Part shown: positions 43,250 to 54,330 of the stretch, one piece after another | Numbering within the stretch: position 1 is the first letter of the stretch | Layout of the letters: every line of letters begins with the position of its first letter | Source of the DNA: Anthoceros angustus | Lineage: Eukaryota > Streptophyta > Anthocerotopsida > Anthocerotales > Anthocerotaceae | Assembly (NCBI GenBank): GCA_010909165.1 | Contig: MU008183.1 | Coordinates: 950,114 to 1,014,113, forward strand | DNA length: 64,000 nucleotides | Reading direction: 5' to 3' | Notes under the pieces: model-generated | What the model was told of the DNA's origin: nothing | Databases searched by the model: none | What the model saw: only the letters and a program-made list of their open reading frames with translations | Made by a program: the position numbers and the translations under genes

Positions 43250-44594
43250 GCTCATGATTCCATGGAAGTCAAAAAGGAAACTCGGATATGAAATACCTTG
43301 TTCTTGTCGCTGTTGGTCATCTCGATGGTCGCCTTCAACGCTTCGCATTGGACGATTTTGAAAACGGCTACACTTTGGTATCTTCACTTTTGGAAAATGT
43401 TTCTTCCATAAGGCATGTATGAGAATGAGACGTTGGTCAAACCAGCCTTGAAACCTCCCGCTTGTAGTCCCGAATATCTCCTTTGGTATATGAATCGCAA
43501 GTTGAAAATCAAACATTGGCATTCGCTCACCGTTTGAAAAACTTTTCCATCCAAGCAATGCATTCCGTAACATGATCTTCGCCATGCCCTGAACTTCAAT
43601 TCGATGACCATGGTGTGTTCGTTAGTACTGCTTCAAATGTTCATACCTTCGCCATCCAATGCGTAACACTTTTCAAAACTTCAGACACAACATTGCAATC
43701 ACTGCCTCAGAGAAAATTGAGAACATTGCATCAAAGAGGTTGCTTGTTCTACCTCGAGCAATCCTTGCAAATATATTTCCGCCGTTTCGAGGCAATCCCA
43801 AGAAGCGATATCTCGAGGCTCTATATTCTTCTTTCCCAATTGCAGTAAACAACCTGCTGCTACAGAATGCTAAGACCATGCTATGTATTTCTTCAATGCC
43901 GCATTTCATGGTCCTCTTCATCTCCGGCTTGATAATGTCTACGCTTCACCGCAATGTTCACTCGACGCTTCGTGAATGGCTCGGCCCGGATGCTACACCG
44001 TGGTGTTCGTGCCCGCATCCTCCTTCCCCGCAAAATTCTCCATCATTCCCGACCTCCATGGAGCGATGAAGAAATTTCACCGTCGCTCCATCTTCGCCCG
44101 CTCCCCTCGGAGCGTGGTCTCCGTAATCCTTGGCCTACATTCTCTCCCTTCTCCAACGGGAGTTGTATCGATTACAGAGACCTTCTGATGCCTTCCATGC
44201 TCTGGAGTGGTGTCCATGATTGTCACCTTCTCCACCTTCCGCGACGACGCAGAATACGAAGGCGAGACAACTACCTTCAAAACATCCATGTAGCCTTGAC
44301 CTAATCAGAATAGCCGATGAAAAGAAGCTTGTGACCTTTGTCATCCCACTTCTTGCGAGTCTCATCCGCAATATGAGCAAAAGCAGGGCTCCTAAAGACA
44401 CAAAGGTGAGAAACCCTAAGTTTATTGCCGCACTATCGCTCAAATGGAGTGGTGTTGGATAGCTCTTTGGTAGGAAGTATGTACTTCAAATAGTTAGAAG
44501 TGGAATCGATCTCAATGATCCTGGGAGCTGGAACCTTGTGAAGTGGAGGTGGAGGTGAGCGCATTCGAACTTTGGAAGACGCATAAGTAGGGGT
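43250..44594. other. Decayed repeat DNA, no recognised gene
   Basis: Several frames of 80-136 codons on both strands; none shows a domain. The minus frame 43235-43585 (FQLAIHIPKEIFG, WFDQRL, LWKKHFPKVKIP) has protein-like composition and lies upstream of the broken transposase on the same strand, so it may be its N-terminal part. Confidence 0.4.
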
Positions 44595-44940
44595 ATGTAC
44601 TTTGACTCCATCTCCGCTCAGGTCATCACTAACTGTCTAGGTTGGGCTGCTACCGGAGTAGCGGCCCTCAAGGTCCGAAAATATAGCGGGATGCAAGAGG
44701 GCCATCTCTTTATTCCACTTGCACTAGAAACGTATGGGGCAATGGCTAAGGACTTAAACAAATTTGTCAAGTCCTGTGCCAAAGCTTACCATGCGCACAT
44801 GCGGGGCTGTCCCTCTCGTACTTCATAGCATATTTCCGATGGCGGGTTTCAATTGCCCTTTAACGGGCGCTCTCAACGGCGATCCTCCACAAGGCGGCGA
44901 TAGTAGGTGGCGCATCTTCCTCTACCTCCGTGGTTTGCAG
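44595..44940 (+). pseudogene. LINE-type ORF2 C-terminal fragment
   Basis: The frame from 44595 reads FDSISAQ...GWAATGVAALKVRKYSG, then HLFIPLALETYGAMAKDLNKFV. This matches the pattern at the far C-terminus of many LINE-like ORF2 proteins: FDV..., an Ala-rich stretch, a K..Y step, H.F.PLA.ETYG. A stop follows at 44828; the next frame continues with FRWRVSIAL, like the terminal R.S.A. helix. Together with 36505-36796 it could derive from the same family of element. Confidence 0.6.
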
Positions 44941-45433
44941 GCTGTTTGTTCTTCCTGCATATGACATTGTGGGTGCAGTAGGTGACTTCAGGTAGGGAGC
45001 TCAATTGCTCCTCTTCACCTCGACCCTTAGGATCCCTGTGGTTGTCCCTACCAGATGGGCTCTTCCCATCATTTTTTTACCTCAATAAAATATTTCTTTG
45101 GCTAATGCCATTGTTGAAATCTTAAGTTGATTTTAGATCGAAATAGAATTCTCAACCACAATAATACGTAGAAGGAAAGAATCTATATTCTAGTACATAC
45201 GTGGGTAGGTACATAACCTCGATTTATCCGGGCCTGCAACCCGGCATCGCCTATATATGTGGACTATCCTCTTACGATCAGAACCAATTCTTTTCCGGTG
45301 TTCTCTCTTCCGCTCTGCCGCCGCGTGAGGGTTTGCGGAAGCTCCTCCAGCCTTTGCGTCCCTGCCTCCGGCTCTCCCCGCCTCCCTTCCCGTCCTCCTG
45401 TGCTTGTGCTTATCGCCTGTTGACGCTTCCTCG

Positions 45434-47662
45434 ATGGCTTTCACGACCTTCACTGCCCCCGCAAGCATGGATTTCCAGATGGGATCCACTGAGAAGAAGA
45501 TGGACATGACCCTAGGTGAGTCCCTTGGTTCTCCTTGTTTGCTTCCTTCCTGAAAAACCCGAAGCAGTTAGACTCTGTTGCTGCTTTGTTCATTTGGTTG
45601 GTGACGAAGGTGGTCGCTGACGGCTCTTCACCGGCTTGCAGATGATATCATAAAGCTTACGAAGAAGAACCCGAAGAAACCCCGGGTTCCGGTGAGTCAT
45701 CTCTGGTTTGACGCCTTAGGCGCTGGTTCTTTGCTCTTAACAGTGATGTGGCGTGATTGTTTGCTGCTTCACGTGCGCGAACCTGATTCGGTGGCTTGTG
45801 GTGTGTGAAGATTCGCAATCGCAACAGGAACCCTAACAACGACGGTGCTGCGAAGGCAGCTTTTCAGAGATCCGTGTCCGCGCGAGCCTCCTCCATGCGA
45901 CAGGTAGGTGTTTTGCGGTTTGTTCTTTGTAGTGTCTGTCGCGGCACGTACCGCGGGGTTCGTGGTATGGTGTGTGTTTCCTGTGCTTCCGATTCTTATC
46001 CGCGGCGTTATATGGGTTAGGGTAAGCTTGCAGACGCAAGAGCCATGAATGGGGCTGGAGCATTTCCTGCTACTCAGGCGGCTAGTCGAAGGGCTTATAC
46101 CGCTCCTGTGGCAAGTAGGACCAAGCAGTGGATAAGGAAAAGGTACGAGCTCGGAGTTTGTGTGCTGCAGTCTCAGTGCAATTGGGCCGTACAGTCTGCA
46201 GTATCTTTCGTTAGCGCCGGTCGTCTATCTGGGTCTAACTTTTGGAGAGTTTCCTGTTACAGTGATGTTCCGAGGAACAATAATATTGGCATCAGGCGCA
46301 CCGGACCTGGGTTTAAGAAGGGACCCAACTCCTTTGCTGTTGCCCCAGGCAACATGAGGATATCTGTCGTCAATGACAGTAGCAAGTGAGTGGCTGGTGC
46401 AAACGTGGCTGTGCATATGATACATCTTTCGGCCCTTCCAAGTTTATGACTTCCGGCATGTGATTGGTTTGGTCTTCATGGAGTTTCCCCCCTATGATCG
46501 TGGCTGCTCACAAGGGGAGAAATCATACAGGGTTTGAAATCAAAATTTCTTGCAAAGCCAGCCTAATTTTCTGTTCTATCATCTCACGAGAAAAAAACTA
46601 GAACAGAGCTAGATATCTCAATCGCTGTGAAAGGTCTGCTGTCATTGAGGATGTGAAAGCCTTGGCATTTGATTATCCGGAAGAGTTGCAAGTCTCTGGT
46701 GATTGTTGAAACTAGCTCTTCACGGTGAGCTGCATATGGGGGCGAGATCGGTTGGTATTGTGCCTTACCCACTATAGATGGCCACATCGGAGAGTTTCTG
46801 TATCTACGGCCAAGAAGGAGGAAACAGGAAATCTGTGGGAGACAGCTAGTTGGTGCTGTTACTCCTTCCAAGCTCTTGGTGCGGCAATCAGTCTTTTATT
46901 GAACATAGTTTGGTCAAGCTCTTCATATGTCAACGGCTGCATTCTGGGATGGACATGTTTCAGCTCTCACCCTCTATTAGATCATCTCGAAGTTCCACCT
47001 CTTTTAGTCATCTACTGTATTCAATTTATGTTGGCGTGACTGCGTATGAGGTAGGGGGCTTCATGCAGTAGCAGAGGTAGGGATATGCTTTTGCAGGCCA
47101 GGCAAAAGTAGTATCGTCTCTTCCACCCCCCGGGAGCTGATGAGTTGAGGAGTAGTCGCCCTGAGTGGGTCATGGATGTGGTTTCGGTGTAGCTGGAGGG
47201 TGGCCCTTTTTTATTCTGTTTCTGTGATGCAGGAATGTGCGTAGGCCAGCTCCGACTTACAGGAGGCGCAATGGAGCACGTCAAGTTGAGCAGGCAGGAT
47301 GGGCAGCCAACAACGCTGTAAACACCGCAGCCACCTAGTGATATGAAGTTAATTTTCTGGCTTATGCACCGAACCAGCGTTCTTGATTGAGGAGTCTGTT
47401 CTCAGAGCCGAGGATAGAGGCCTCCAGGAGCTGGGCAGCTTTGTCTACCAGCACAGTTTCAATGTTGACTCGTGTGTGCATGATTTCACAGATGGAAGTA
47501 GAGTATGTTGAACCTGTTCCTCCGAAGCCAAGGACCATGGACTCTTTGTTTTCAAGCCTGAGGCGCACCGGCGGGTCCCAGCAGGTCACTTTCAATGCCG
47601 CTGAGCAGAATCGCAGGAGAAATGTGTCAACAACTGGAGGTCGAAGGAGGCCATCGGCGTGA
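45434..47662 (+). CDS. UAP56-interacting mRNA export factor (UIEF/FYTTD1-like)
   Basis: Adaptor for nuclear mRNA export that binds the RNA helicase UAP56 through a short N-terminal motif and binds RNA through Arg-rich regions. Seven exons: join(45434..45515, 45642..45691, 45811..45903, 46021..46142, 46263..46385, 47233..47317, 47492..47662), all GT-AG and in phase, 241 aa. The UAP56-binding motif KMDMTLDDIIKLTKKN spans the exon 1/2 junction. It is followed by RNRNRNP, basic spacers, PRNNNIGIRRTGPGFKKG, RRPAPTYRRR and, in the last exon, PRTMDSLFSSLRRT, which matches the conserved MDSLF end of plant UIEF proteins. Intron 5 (847 bp) is far longer than the others. If the last intron is kept, translation stops at TAG 47336 and the MDSLF end is lost. 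Two early ATGs (45434 and one 11 codons later) are possible starts. Confidence 0.88.
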
Positions 47663-48156
47663 ATGTGCTCTGGACATGCCCAAATCGTGCTGGCTTGGAG
47701 TGTGTACTTCTCTATCTGGAATAGCCTTCCATTCTTGTGGAACAGCGGACTGAAGGTCGGGTGGAGTTGTTTGTTTGACTATGTCACTGTCACCCTGTAA
47801 TATATATGCATGAGCAGCAAGAGACAGGACACTTCAGACTAGCGTCTGGTTGTGTCGGCATCTTATCAGCATAGGTACTTCAGGTATTGGTGGAGGACTA
47901 TCCTGCGTCACAGTGGGTAGTGTCAACGGATTCCGTATGTAGATTGCAGACTATATGAAGCTAGGGGGGGCCTCTATTACCGAGCTTTCCACAATTTTTA
48001 TGTGACTTCGGTTTGAAGCACCTCTTCCGGGTGACACTTTCTGTAAAACTTTGAAAACATAACAGCTTTCTGCCACTGATTCTGAGAGATGCCCTCGCTC
48101 AGAAGTGAATCAGATGCAGCACTTGGTCTACCTCATCTGATTACGTGGATGTGCAC

Positions 48157-48540
48157 ATGGCATCCTGTATCATCGAAGTGTTGGTAAATGGGAGCGCCAC
48201 GATGCCACGGACCTTACAATGGTTGGATTACGCTATGCCAGTGAATGATAATGAAGCTGGGAACACTCAAGGAAAGGTTCTCCCCTCCCCATCTCCAAAA
48301 CAAGGAGGGGCAGCTGGGGACACTCGTGGAAAGCTACCCTCCCCACCACCTCCAAAACAGGATAACGAAGTTAAGAGGGAAAAGCTCCTCTTACTAGCCA
48401 CCTCCATCTTCACTAGCGAGGTTGGAGACGGTCCCCTTGCAGGTAAGCGGAAACAAACGCGGTCCCTTGCAAGTAAGCGAAACAAAGACGGTGGAGGTAA
48501 TACTGTGAAGAAACTTCCTGCTGTGAATTGTCCACTCTAG
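48157..48540 (+). CDS. Hypothetical ORF with proline-rich repeats
   Basis: 127 codons from ATG 48157. Two similar stretches, NTQGKVLPSPSPKQ and DTRGKLPSPPPPKQ, lie in tandem, followed by a basic C-terminus (GKRKQTRSLASKRNKDG). No family recognised; it may be chance or a remnant. Confidence 0.2.
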   Translation: MASCIIEVLVNGSATMPRTLQWLDYAMPVNDNEAGNTQGKVLPSPSPKQGGAAGDTRGKLPSPPPPKQDNEVKREKLLLLATSIFTSEVGDGPLAGKRKQTRSLASKRNKDGGGNTVKKLPAVNCPL

Positions 48541-48993
48541 GTTAGCTCTCTCTTCTCGGCGTGTCTCTACAGCTTGTGATGCTCTCTCCCCGTAGTCCTA
48601 TCACACTCTGCATTACTTCTCGTGTGCTCTAAAGTCTCTGTGTACTTAGATTGTATCACCGCCTCTCTCTCTACGGCTGCGGTGATCAATTACTCTCTTC
48701 CCGCACACACTTTGGACTTCTTTCACAGTCAAGTCATTCCGGCCCTTCACTTCATTACTGCTCCGTCCGTTGTGGAGGGGAATGCGTAAAGGTGCCTTCA
48801 ACGACACTTGAAGCATATAGTCCACCCATGAAGTATGGAAGTCACCCAGAAGTCGGATTATTCTGCGGAACCATCTGGTCTCATGTTTTTTAATCGATTA
48901 CATGGAATACGACTGCTTACTTAATTACACTGGTTTTGTGGCTTTTGTCTAGTTCCAGGCTATACTCGCCGAGGCAAATATCGAGTCTCTAGA

Positions 48994-49090
48994 CTAGCTC
49001 AGGTGGGGCAGGGGCGCACCGGCTATTCTTGGCGTTCCAATCGGGAGGATTCCAATCCCTGGGATATATCCTCTAGTGGCCACACTTATC
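48994..49090 (+). mobile_element. tRNA-derived SINE candidate
   Basis: TAGCTCAGGTGG near 48995 fits a Pol III A box at nearly every position. GATTCCAATCC near 49049, about 50 bp on, fits a B box with one mismatch. The sequence between does not fold into an obvious tRNA cloverleaf. Expected A/T-rich tail and target duplications were not found, so this is tentative. Confidence 0.3.
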
Positions 49091-49978
49091 GTACTGCCGC
49101 CTAGCATAATAGGTTTTGTTCCTTGTTTGACACATTTCTAGTATCCAAGACACAAGCAAACCTCAATGTTAATCACTTCCCAGACAACAGCCACGCCCTG
49201 GCGCCATGCTGCTTCGTCAAAACACCCTTTCGAACTTTCAAGGACACCCTACGACTGTAGATCCACTAGTGGTCTACGATGGTAGGTCAATGTTACCAAT
49301 GTGCGCAAGGAGCTTCCCTACCATCACTCCCTACGACGCCACGCAACTTCACTATCTCGTGATTTTGAGACCTTAGCCGAGCTTCCAGTCTCGTTTGGCG
49401 ACGGATTTGGGACCCTTCCCTTAAGCTTTGACTTGGCCAAGTCAGAGCCTAAGGGAAGGGACCCATGGGGCCCATTCTAATGCTACTCTTTAATCCTCTA
49501 CTCCACAATCTTAACTTTTCACCATCATCAACACTTAACTCAACTCCACACTCAATTCATCATGCCACGATCTAGGCCTCCTAATCTAACTTCAAGGCAA
49601 TCTGGCTTCAACTTGCCTTTATGGCACAATTTCTTGGGGTTCGCCTACAAGCCAGAAAGTTCTTCTTGGGCCGGTTGGAATGGGTTTGCACCAGACTTTG
49701 AGAATTTCCAGAGACTTTTTCTCTGAAACCACCTCTCAAGCCGAAAGTTCCTCAGGCACCACCACGCACCCAAAGCAAAGCAATTACAAAGCAACCATTC
49801 ACAAGAGGAAGCAACTTGCACTGGCATCCACAACGACCAAGTCTACCACCTGCAAGCACTTCGAACATCGCAACCTCCACCCTCCACAACACACAACGCA
49901 CATTCCCATTCCCACAGAGTGCAAAAAAGGATCCTTATTAAGAGTCTCTCATTGGGAACCCCACAAGCCACCGGCTGG

Positions 49979-50094
49979 TCTTTAAACAATTCCCATCTAC
50001 TCCACCCATTACCAGCGCTCATGACAACTACCCTGGTCTTTAAACAATTCCCATCTACTCCACCCATTACCAGCGCTCATGACAACTACCCTGA
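49979..50094. repeat. 58-bp tandem duplication
   Basis: TAAACAATTCCCATCTACTC begins at 49983 and again at 50041. The units are identical through CATGACAACTACCCTG. Confidence 0.85.
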
Positions 50095-50937
50095 TTCCCT
50101 CATCTGTCAAATTCCAACATAAACAACAATCTTAGCTGTCCATCGAAATCCTAAGGAATCTCCTCCTTAATTCGGCTCAAAGGCTGCATATAGAAATGTG
50201 CTTCACCATTGCATCAAGGACTCTACATAACATGGACATGATAGTATATATTTGGTTTTAAAATCATAGATTTAATAGGATGAATTATAAATCAACATGA
50301 TTAACTTCTAATGCACCAACGTTTCTTTTGCTAGGTTCTTACAATACATTTCCTTTTGTTTCGGGTGCCATCAACATTGCATTCCATAATTATCCCCCTA
50401 CTTGAGATTTTGTTTCTTTTAAAACAACTTCTTCATTGCATTCCATATCCCCCTACTTGAGATTCTGTTTCTGTTAAAACAACTTCTTCTTTGGTTATTG
50501 CTTTATTCCTTTAACATCGAGGAATTGGGAGCCATTTATTTGTTTTGTTGTAATAATATGAAATAACCTTCCAATTGTGCTGTATACTTTTAAAATATTC
50601 AATACATATGATTGCAAAAGAATAGATAGATGTATACATATGATAAGTATATCATATCGTCTGCAGTAATATTAAACACTGATAATGATAATAAAGCCAG
50701 ATCATATCGCATGCATTGATATTAAAGTGAGATTATAACTATATTCGTATGATAATCAATGGTTATACAACACAACATATATATGAAAATCAAATTTTGA
50801 TAGAGACAAATTTTCTTAGCACAATGGCATACAAAGCCATTGTTCTTAAAGTTGAATATGATTTATTATGAGCACACCTTCTGACCTCATCACACATTCT
50901 CTTTTTTAGTAAAATCGATCGTGGATTTAATTCAGAG

Positions 50938-51060
50938 TAGCCCGATAGGGCTTTCACAATATGCGGCCACGTGGGATAGGGTTTTTACAATAGGCAGCCA
51001 CATAGGATAGGGCTTTTTACAACAGGCAGCCTTGCAAGGCTTTTTTTATAATAGGAGACA
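50938..51060. repeat. Short tandem units with GATAGGG(C/T)TTT
   Basis: Four imperfect units of about 30 bp: GATAGGGCTTTCACAATATG, GATAGGGTTTTTACAATAGG, GATAGGGCTTTTTACAACAGG and a degenerate CAAGGCTTTTTTTATAATAGG. Confidence 0.65.
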
Positions 51061-51802
51061 AGTAACACCCTATCCGAGCAATGATCTGACTCAAGGATGG
51101 TTGACACTGGAATTCTAGTGAACTTTGCTCTTTGCAGGGAGGACAATCACTCCATTTCTCACGGTTTTTCAAAGGTACTAGTGAAGACCCTTTTTCAAAG
51201 GTGGGTCTAGAAGGCTTTTTCAAAGGTAGGTTTAGAAAAGGGGACGATCACAAATTCTCTCATAGTTTTTCAGACATGCTAGTGAATGCCTTTTTGGAAG
51301 GTGCTGGTGAACGCCTTTTTGATGGAATCCGTTGTGAGGTTACTCATCTCTATTATGGCCAGTATACATGCGTTCCATAAGCAACATAAAGAATAATAAT
51401 AAAATATATTATATTAAAATTAAAATAAATTATAAATTATGAAATACTTCCACCTGTTCTAGTGGTGTTTAAAAGATCGGGGACAACCGACAACAGGGCA
51501 CCAGGCCAAAGGGGGCGTGCCCCCGCACTAATCTACCCGATAACCCCCAATAGCTATCTAACTAGAGATGTGTTAGAAGCACTATAAAATCTAACTTATA
51601 TACTCTAGTAGGGAGGCTATTTACTTAACCTCTTACGCGATTAGCCTTCTATTTGTTTGGCCCTTGGCTTTGTGTCTAATGACATCTAGTAAACCGGAGT
51701 AGCTTATGGTCCTGTCTCTAACGCCAAAGCGAGAGGCAAGCACGCTGAGGAACTGCGTCCGTCCTTGGGCCGTCGTCGTTGGAGGCTCGGAGCTGGGGCT
51801 CA

Positions 51803-53485
51803 ATGGCTTGCGGTGAGGAACCCGGCTGGCCTGGTGATATCGGTGCGGGAGAAGAGGCAGAGGCGGCGTCGCTGCCGGATCAAAGAAAATTGCAACATGT
51901 TCAAGACGCGAATGCAACGGCTACGGATCGCGCGCTTCCGGTTGGCGACGAGGCTGCGCTGCCGTCTATCGAGCAGTGTTCTACATCACACGGGAATTCA
52001 CCACTATCGGCGTCACCAGACTGCGACAGGAATCCCGATGAGGACAAGGGCGTCCGGCTCGAAGGAGCTCCGACTCTCGAGGCCTTGGCAAGGAAGGACG
52101 TGGAAGCGGATCCGGAGAACCGTCTTAGCGAGAACGTGTTGGCGGAGGGTTACGATTTTGGCCAGAACGTCTTGACCGTGGATGATTACCCAGATTGGAA
52201 GGAGTACTTCTTACACGTCGATGAAAGCAATTGGGATCGGTATTCCTTGTTGGAGGGGGATCGGACCGCCTGGGTGGAGAGTGCCACTCTTACGGATTCG
52301 GATGGAGAGGGTTTGCATCGCGCAGAGGATGCAGGAATCGACGGCGATCATGCAGGGCGAGATCCGGATCAGATGCCGCTGGATGCAAACTTTGAGCGGT
52401 ATATCATGGAGCTGGAGGCACTACTTTTCGCTGATGAGGGTTTGCATCGCGGGGAGGATGAAGGAATTGACGGCAATCATGCAGAGCGAGATCCGCATCC
52501 GGGGCTGCTGGCTGCAAACACAGAGCGGGAATTCGAGGCTCCAATTTACGGTGATGAGTTTGGAACGTCACAGGCCGGCTTCGATTCCTCGGCACTTCGG
52601 GAGGAACATGGAGAGGGAAATGAATCTCAAGAGCTAGATCAGTTTCCGGCGCTGCCGGCCACTCCAGAATTGCTGGATGCACAAAGAGAGCGGACAATGG
52701 AGGAGGCACGAGTTTACGGTGATGAGGTTGCAACGTCACAGTCCGGCTTCGAATTCTTGGCACTTCAGGAGGAACATGGAGACGGAAAGGGTTTGGATCC
52801 ATCTCTGCATCAGGAGGTGCAGGCCCCTGCAGAACTGGAGCGGGAACTCGAGGCATCACCCGACGGTGATGAGGTTGCAGAGTCACAGTCCGGCTCCGAA
52901 TTCTCGGCACTCCAGGAGGAACATGGAGATGGGAAGGGCTTGGAGCGACCTCTGCCTCAGTGGCTGGTGGCCGGTGCAGAAGTAGAGCGGGAACCCGAGG
53001 CACCACCTGACGGTGATGAGGTTGCAGAGTCACAGTCCGGCACCGAATTCTCGGCCATTCAGGAGGTGCTGGCCCCTGCAGATCTTGAATTAGAGTGGGA
53101 ACCCGAGGCACTACCTGACGGTGATGAGGTTGCAAGGTCACAGTCCGGATACGAATTCTCGGCACTTCAGGAGGAACATGGAGATCGAGAGGACTTGAAC
53201 TCTGTGGCATCCTCGCCTAAGCGCAAGAGAAGTCCACATAGCTCCGAGCTGGCAAGCCCTCCAAGAACAGGCCGAAGGATCCAATTCACAAACGCTGCCG
53301 AAGCGAGCAGACTTGAACCAGGCGCGGCCGGGGCAGTAGCCGTGGAAGGATCAAGAAGTGACAATCCTCCTCCCGATCGTGGTAGTCCCAAGGGTTTGGA
53401 GAGCAAGGCCACGGCCGACGATCAGGCCCCCGCAGCACCTGCAGGTGAGCACCAGGCCCGGTTCACGGCCGCTGATGATGCTTAG
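51803..53485 (+). CDS. Acidic tandem-repeat protein, copy A (family unknown)
   Basis: No recognised family. 560 aa from the first in-frame ATG (the frame extends 8 codons upstream without ATG). Strongly acidic. The N-terminus MACGEEPGWPGDIGAGEEAE, HVQDANATA, VGDEAALPSI and SPDCDRNP are shared almost exactly with copy B. The C-terminal half holds about five units of roughly 49 residues with the core GDEVAxSQSGxEFSALQEEHGDG and a trailing LERELEA-like helix; one unit lacks the EEHGDG part. Near the end come a basic patch (SPKRKR, possible nuclear signal) and Ala/Pro-rich sequence. A TAG ends it just before sequence that still encodes SKWKRFL, the conserved end of copy B, so it looks C-terminally shortened. 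No signal peptide or membrane span is evident. Function cannot be inferred. Confidence 0.6.
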   Translation: MACGEEPGWPGDIGAGEEAEAASLPDQRKLQHVQDANATATDRALPVGDEAALPSIEQCSTSHGNSPLSASPDCDRNPDEDKGVRLEGAPTLEALARKDVEADPENRLSENVLAEGYDFGQNVLTVDDYPDWKEYFLHVDESNWDRYSLLEGDRTAWVESATLTDSDGEGLHRAEDAGIDGDHAGRDPDQMPLDANFERYIMELEALLFADEGLHRGEDEGIDGNHAERDPHPGLLAANTEREFEAPIYGDEFGTSQAGFDSSALREEHGEGNESQELDQFPALPATPELLDAQRERTMEEARVYGDEVATSQSGFEFLALQEEHGDGKGLDPSLHQEVQAPAELERELEASPDGDEVAESQSGSEFSALQEEHGDGKGLERPLPQWLVAGAEVEREPEAPPDGDEVAESQSGTEFSAIQEVLAPADLELEWEPEALPDGDEVARSQSGYEFSALQEEHGDREDLNSVASSPKRKRSPHSSELASPPRTGRRIQFTNAAEASRLEPGAAGAVAVEGSRSDNPPPDRGSPKGLESKATADDQAPAAPAGEHQARFTAADDA

Positions 53486-54330
53486 AGCGCCGCCAACCAT
53501 TCCGAGCCGGTGGGGGCAAAGTCCAAATGGAAACGATTTCTATTAAGCTTGTCATAAAGAGATGGATAGCAGAAGTCATGGATAGCAGCCGAACAACAGG
53601 AGCAGGAAGAAGATTGACCCATTCATATTTGGTTTCAGCACCGACAGCATCAGAAGGAGAACTATATATTATTGTCCACTTGGACGGAATTTTCTGTATG
53701 GGACTTGTATTTTGACAACTTGTACATGGTGTGTCTAAGCTACTTGCACGAAGGGCATCCACTCCCTTCAGCAAATTCCCGCCAAGGGTTAGATGTTCAG
53801 TCCAAACTCCCCCCCTTTGTAGGAATTCTGGCAGTCTCTGAGTTATTCTTCAATCCGGATGCTTAATAATGACGCTCTTATAAATGTGTTTCCGGCCTGA
53901 GCCATTAGGACACACATAAACGTAAGCATATTGATTCATATTTGGATTGGTTCAGATCCGGATTCGATAATGTTGCCGAAGATGTGGATATTGCTAGTTG
54001 CCGAAGATGTGGATATTGATTCGATAATGTTGCCAAAGATGTGGATATTGCTGGATGTTGTCGAAGATGTAGATATCACTACAGCTACAGATAGTCTAGG
54101 ATGAACCTGTTTTCAAAATGCTCTTCCCGCTATTAGGTCAAACGAGTATCACACTTTTGTATTCTGCCAGAAGTTGTGAAGTGCGTACAATAAAGTGAGA
54201 TCATAAAGAGTCTTTTATGTGCACTAACTTTGGAAAAGCGTGAAGTGCGTACAATAAAGTGAGATCATAAAGAGTCTTTTATGTGCACTACCTTTGGAAA
54301 AGCACCGTAGTATGAAAAAAAGATATTTTT
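53486..54330 (+). other. 3' flank of copy A with inserted 5'-flank-like segment
   Basis: The flank first matches copy B's end and flank (AAATGGAAACGATTT, ACCGACAGCAT). About 280 bp then intervenes (roughly 53664-53945) that resembles the 5' flank of copy B (ACAACTTGTA, GGCATC.ACTCCCT, TTATAA.TGTTT). The shared flank resumes with GGTTCAGATC.GGAT, GAAGATGTAGATAT and CTACAGATAGTC. Short tandem units of ATGTTGCCGAAGATGTGGAT lie at 53969-54060. Confidence 0.6.
54178..54305 (+). repeat. 64-bp tandem duplication carrying AATAAA
   Basis: GAAGTGCGTACAATAAAGTG begins at 54178 and 54242. Each unit contains AATAAA (54189 and 54253), so copy A has a doubled polyadenylation signal. The matching place after copy B has CAGTAAAGTGAG. 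Confidence 0.75.

Larger units (their letters stand above)
47663..51480. other. Gene-poor region
   Basis: Apart from one weak ORF, a SINE candidate and short repeats (listed separately), I see nothing. 50230-50900 and 51380-51450 are AT-rich. The frame at 48651-48893 has no start context or domain. Confidence 0.5.

Noticed and set aside
52404-53210. 268-codon minus-strand frame with PxVPRIRSRTVTLQPHH repeats (and a similar one at 55590-56087)
   Set aside because: It is the reverse reading of the acidic repeats in copies A and B. The repeat unit lacks antisense stops, so one open unit gives a long open frame.
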